From Deltaproteobacteria bacterium (lineage in GTDB: Bacteria; Desulfobacterota; Desulfobacteria; Desulfobacterales; SURF-7): DNA of 6,738 nt. Positions 6,359 to 6,738 of this stretch are shown here, piece by piece. The stretch covers positions 1-6,738 of the forward strand of contig JAFDJC010000178.1 of NCBI GenBank assembly GCA_019307665.1, read 5' to 3'. Below the pieces are notes generated by a model. That model ran no database searches. It had not been told where the DNA came from and was given only the letters and a program-made list of their open reading frames with translations. The position numbers and the translations under genes were made by a program. The number at the start of each line of letters is the position of its first letter. Position 1 is the stretch's first letter.

Positions 6359-6738
6359 TTAAATATTCAGGGTAAACTGAAACACATCGCATGTCTTGCA
6401 TACCTTAATTTTATCTTTCCACTTTTCATGTGCAAATCCTTCACAGATTGTTCCATTGATAAACCAGCAGAGTTTCCCTGCCTTAAACTCCCAGGCAGGG
6501 CAATTCCTTTTCCGTTCTTCAGGGCAATTCCTAACTGTCCAGCATGCTTGTTGTGCTTTCTTATTTCCACGGATTCTTGACACAAGAAAAAACAATTGCC
6601 TTTCTGCATGGGCCGGGATTACCCTCCAACCCTGCTCATAACTGTGTATCGCTTTTAAAGATACTCCAAGAAGTTGCGCCATCTGCGCCTGTGTTTTTTT
6701 CAACATTTTCCTTAAAACTACAAATTCTTCGCTTTTCA
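6359..6738 (-). CDS. HTH (XRE-like) protein with C-terminal Cys/Trp-rich two-CW-type domain, 5' end at window edge
   Basis: The frame stays open from a TAA at 6359-6361 to the window edge. An ATG at 6704-6706 is possible, but ten more in-frame codons (KSEEFVVLRK) lie upstream and complete the first helix of a helix-turn-helix fold. The next codon is cut by the edge and must read NTG, so the true start is probably one base outside, giving about 126 residues. With that numbering, an XRE-like DNA-binding region occupies about residues 5-55 (TQAQMAQLLGVSLKAIHSYE, then QGWRVIP). The C-terminal half has seven cysteines: C66-W67, C72, C80, C91-W92, C99, C114 and C117, the last two as CxxC. Two CW pairs in similar surroundings match what I recall as the two-CW domain family of Deltaproteobacteria (recalled, not searched). 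The cysteines could bind metal or Fe-S. It ends 32 bases before metX and may be co-transcribed with it. A role as regulator of the sulfur genes is inference only. Confidence 0.8.
   Translation of the reverse strand, partial: KSEEFVVLRKMLKKTQAQMAQLLGVSLKAIHSYEQGWRVIPAHAERQLFFLVSRIRGNKKAQQACWTVRNCPEERKRNCPAWEFKAGKLCWFINGTICEGFAHEKWKDKIKVCKTCDVFQFTLNI

Noticed and set aside
6327..6430. Promoter for metX inside the end of the HTH gene
   Set aside because: An AT-rich TATTTA exists near 6361 on the minus strand, but there is no matching -35 element at the right distance.

Overview
The window carries one tightly packed block of genes, all on the minus strand, that builds cysteine and homocysteine from sulfide. 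Reading in the direction of transcription (high to low coordinates) the order is: a helix-turn-helix protein with a cysteine-rich tail whose start lies on the window edge (6359-6738), homoserine O-acetyltransferase metX, metW, serine O-acetyltransferase cysE, cysteine synthase cysK, a small siroheme/iron-sulfur sulfite reductase-like protein, and O-acetylhomoserine sulfhydrylase metY. The last 459 bases (1-459) hold no convincing gene.

The genes fit into a two-armed pathway. CysE activates serine to O-acetylserine and CysK swaps the acetate for sulfide to give cysteine. MetX (with MetW) activates homoserine to O-acetylhomoserine and MetY swaps the acetate for sulfide to give homocysteine. The reductase-like protein between cysK and metY is in the right place to supply the sulfide both arms need. 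This supply role is inference from motifs and position; the other five assignments rest on clear family signatures. The genes are joined by a 29-base overlap (metX/metW), a 4-base gap (metW/cysE) and gaps of 38, 67 and 24 bases, so a single polycistronic message is likely. No promoter is visible at the head of the block; it probably lies in or beyond the regulator-like gene.

Organism: the base composition is moderately AT-rich and the intergenic DNA very AT-rich. The combination of metXW, a long-type serine acetyltransferase, a small siroheme protein with ferredoxin clusters and a Cys/Trp-rich HTH protein suggests an anaerobic member of the former Deltaproteobacteria (Desulfobacterota, perhaps Desulfobacterales). 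This is inferred from protein families recalled from memory, not from a marker gene.

The points most worth a second look are: the sulfite reductase-like protein with an N-terminal domain resembling the C-terminal domain of protochlorophyllide reductase subunit B; the HTH/two-CW protein, which may sense metal or redox state and sits directly upstream of metX; a MetW that lacks the usual motif I aspartate; and a GC-richer, self-complementary island at 263-330 in the otherwise AT-rich tail.
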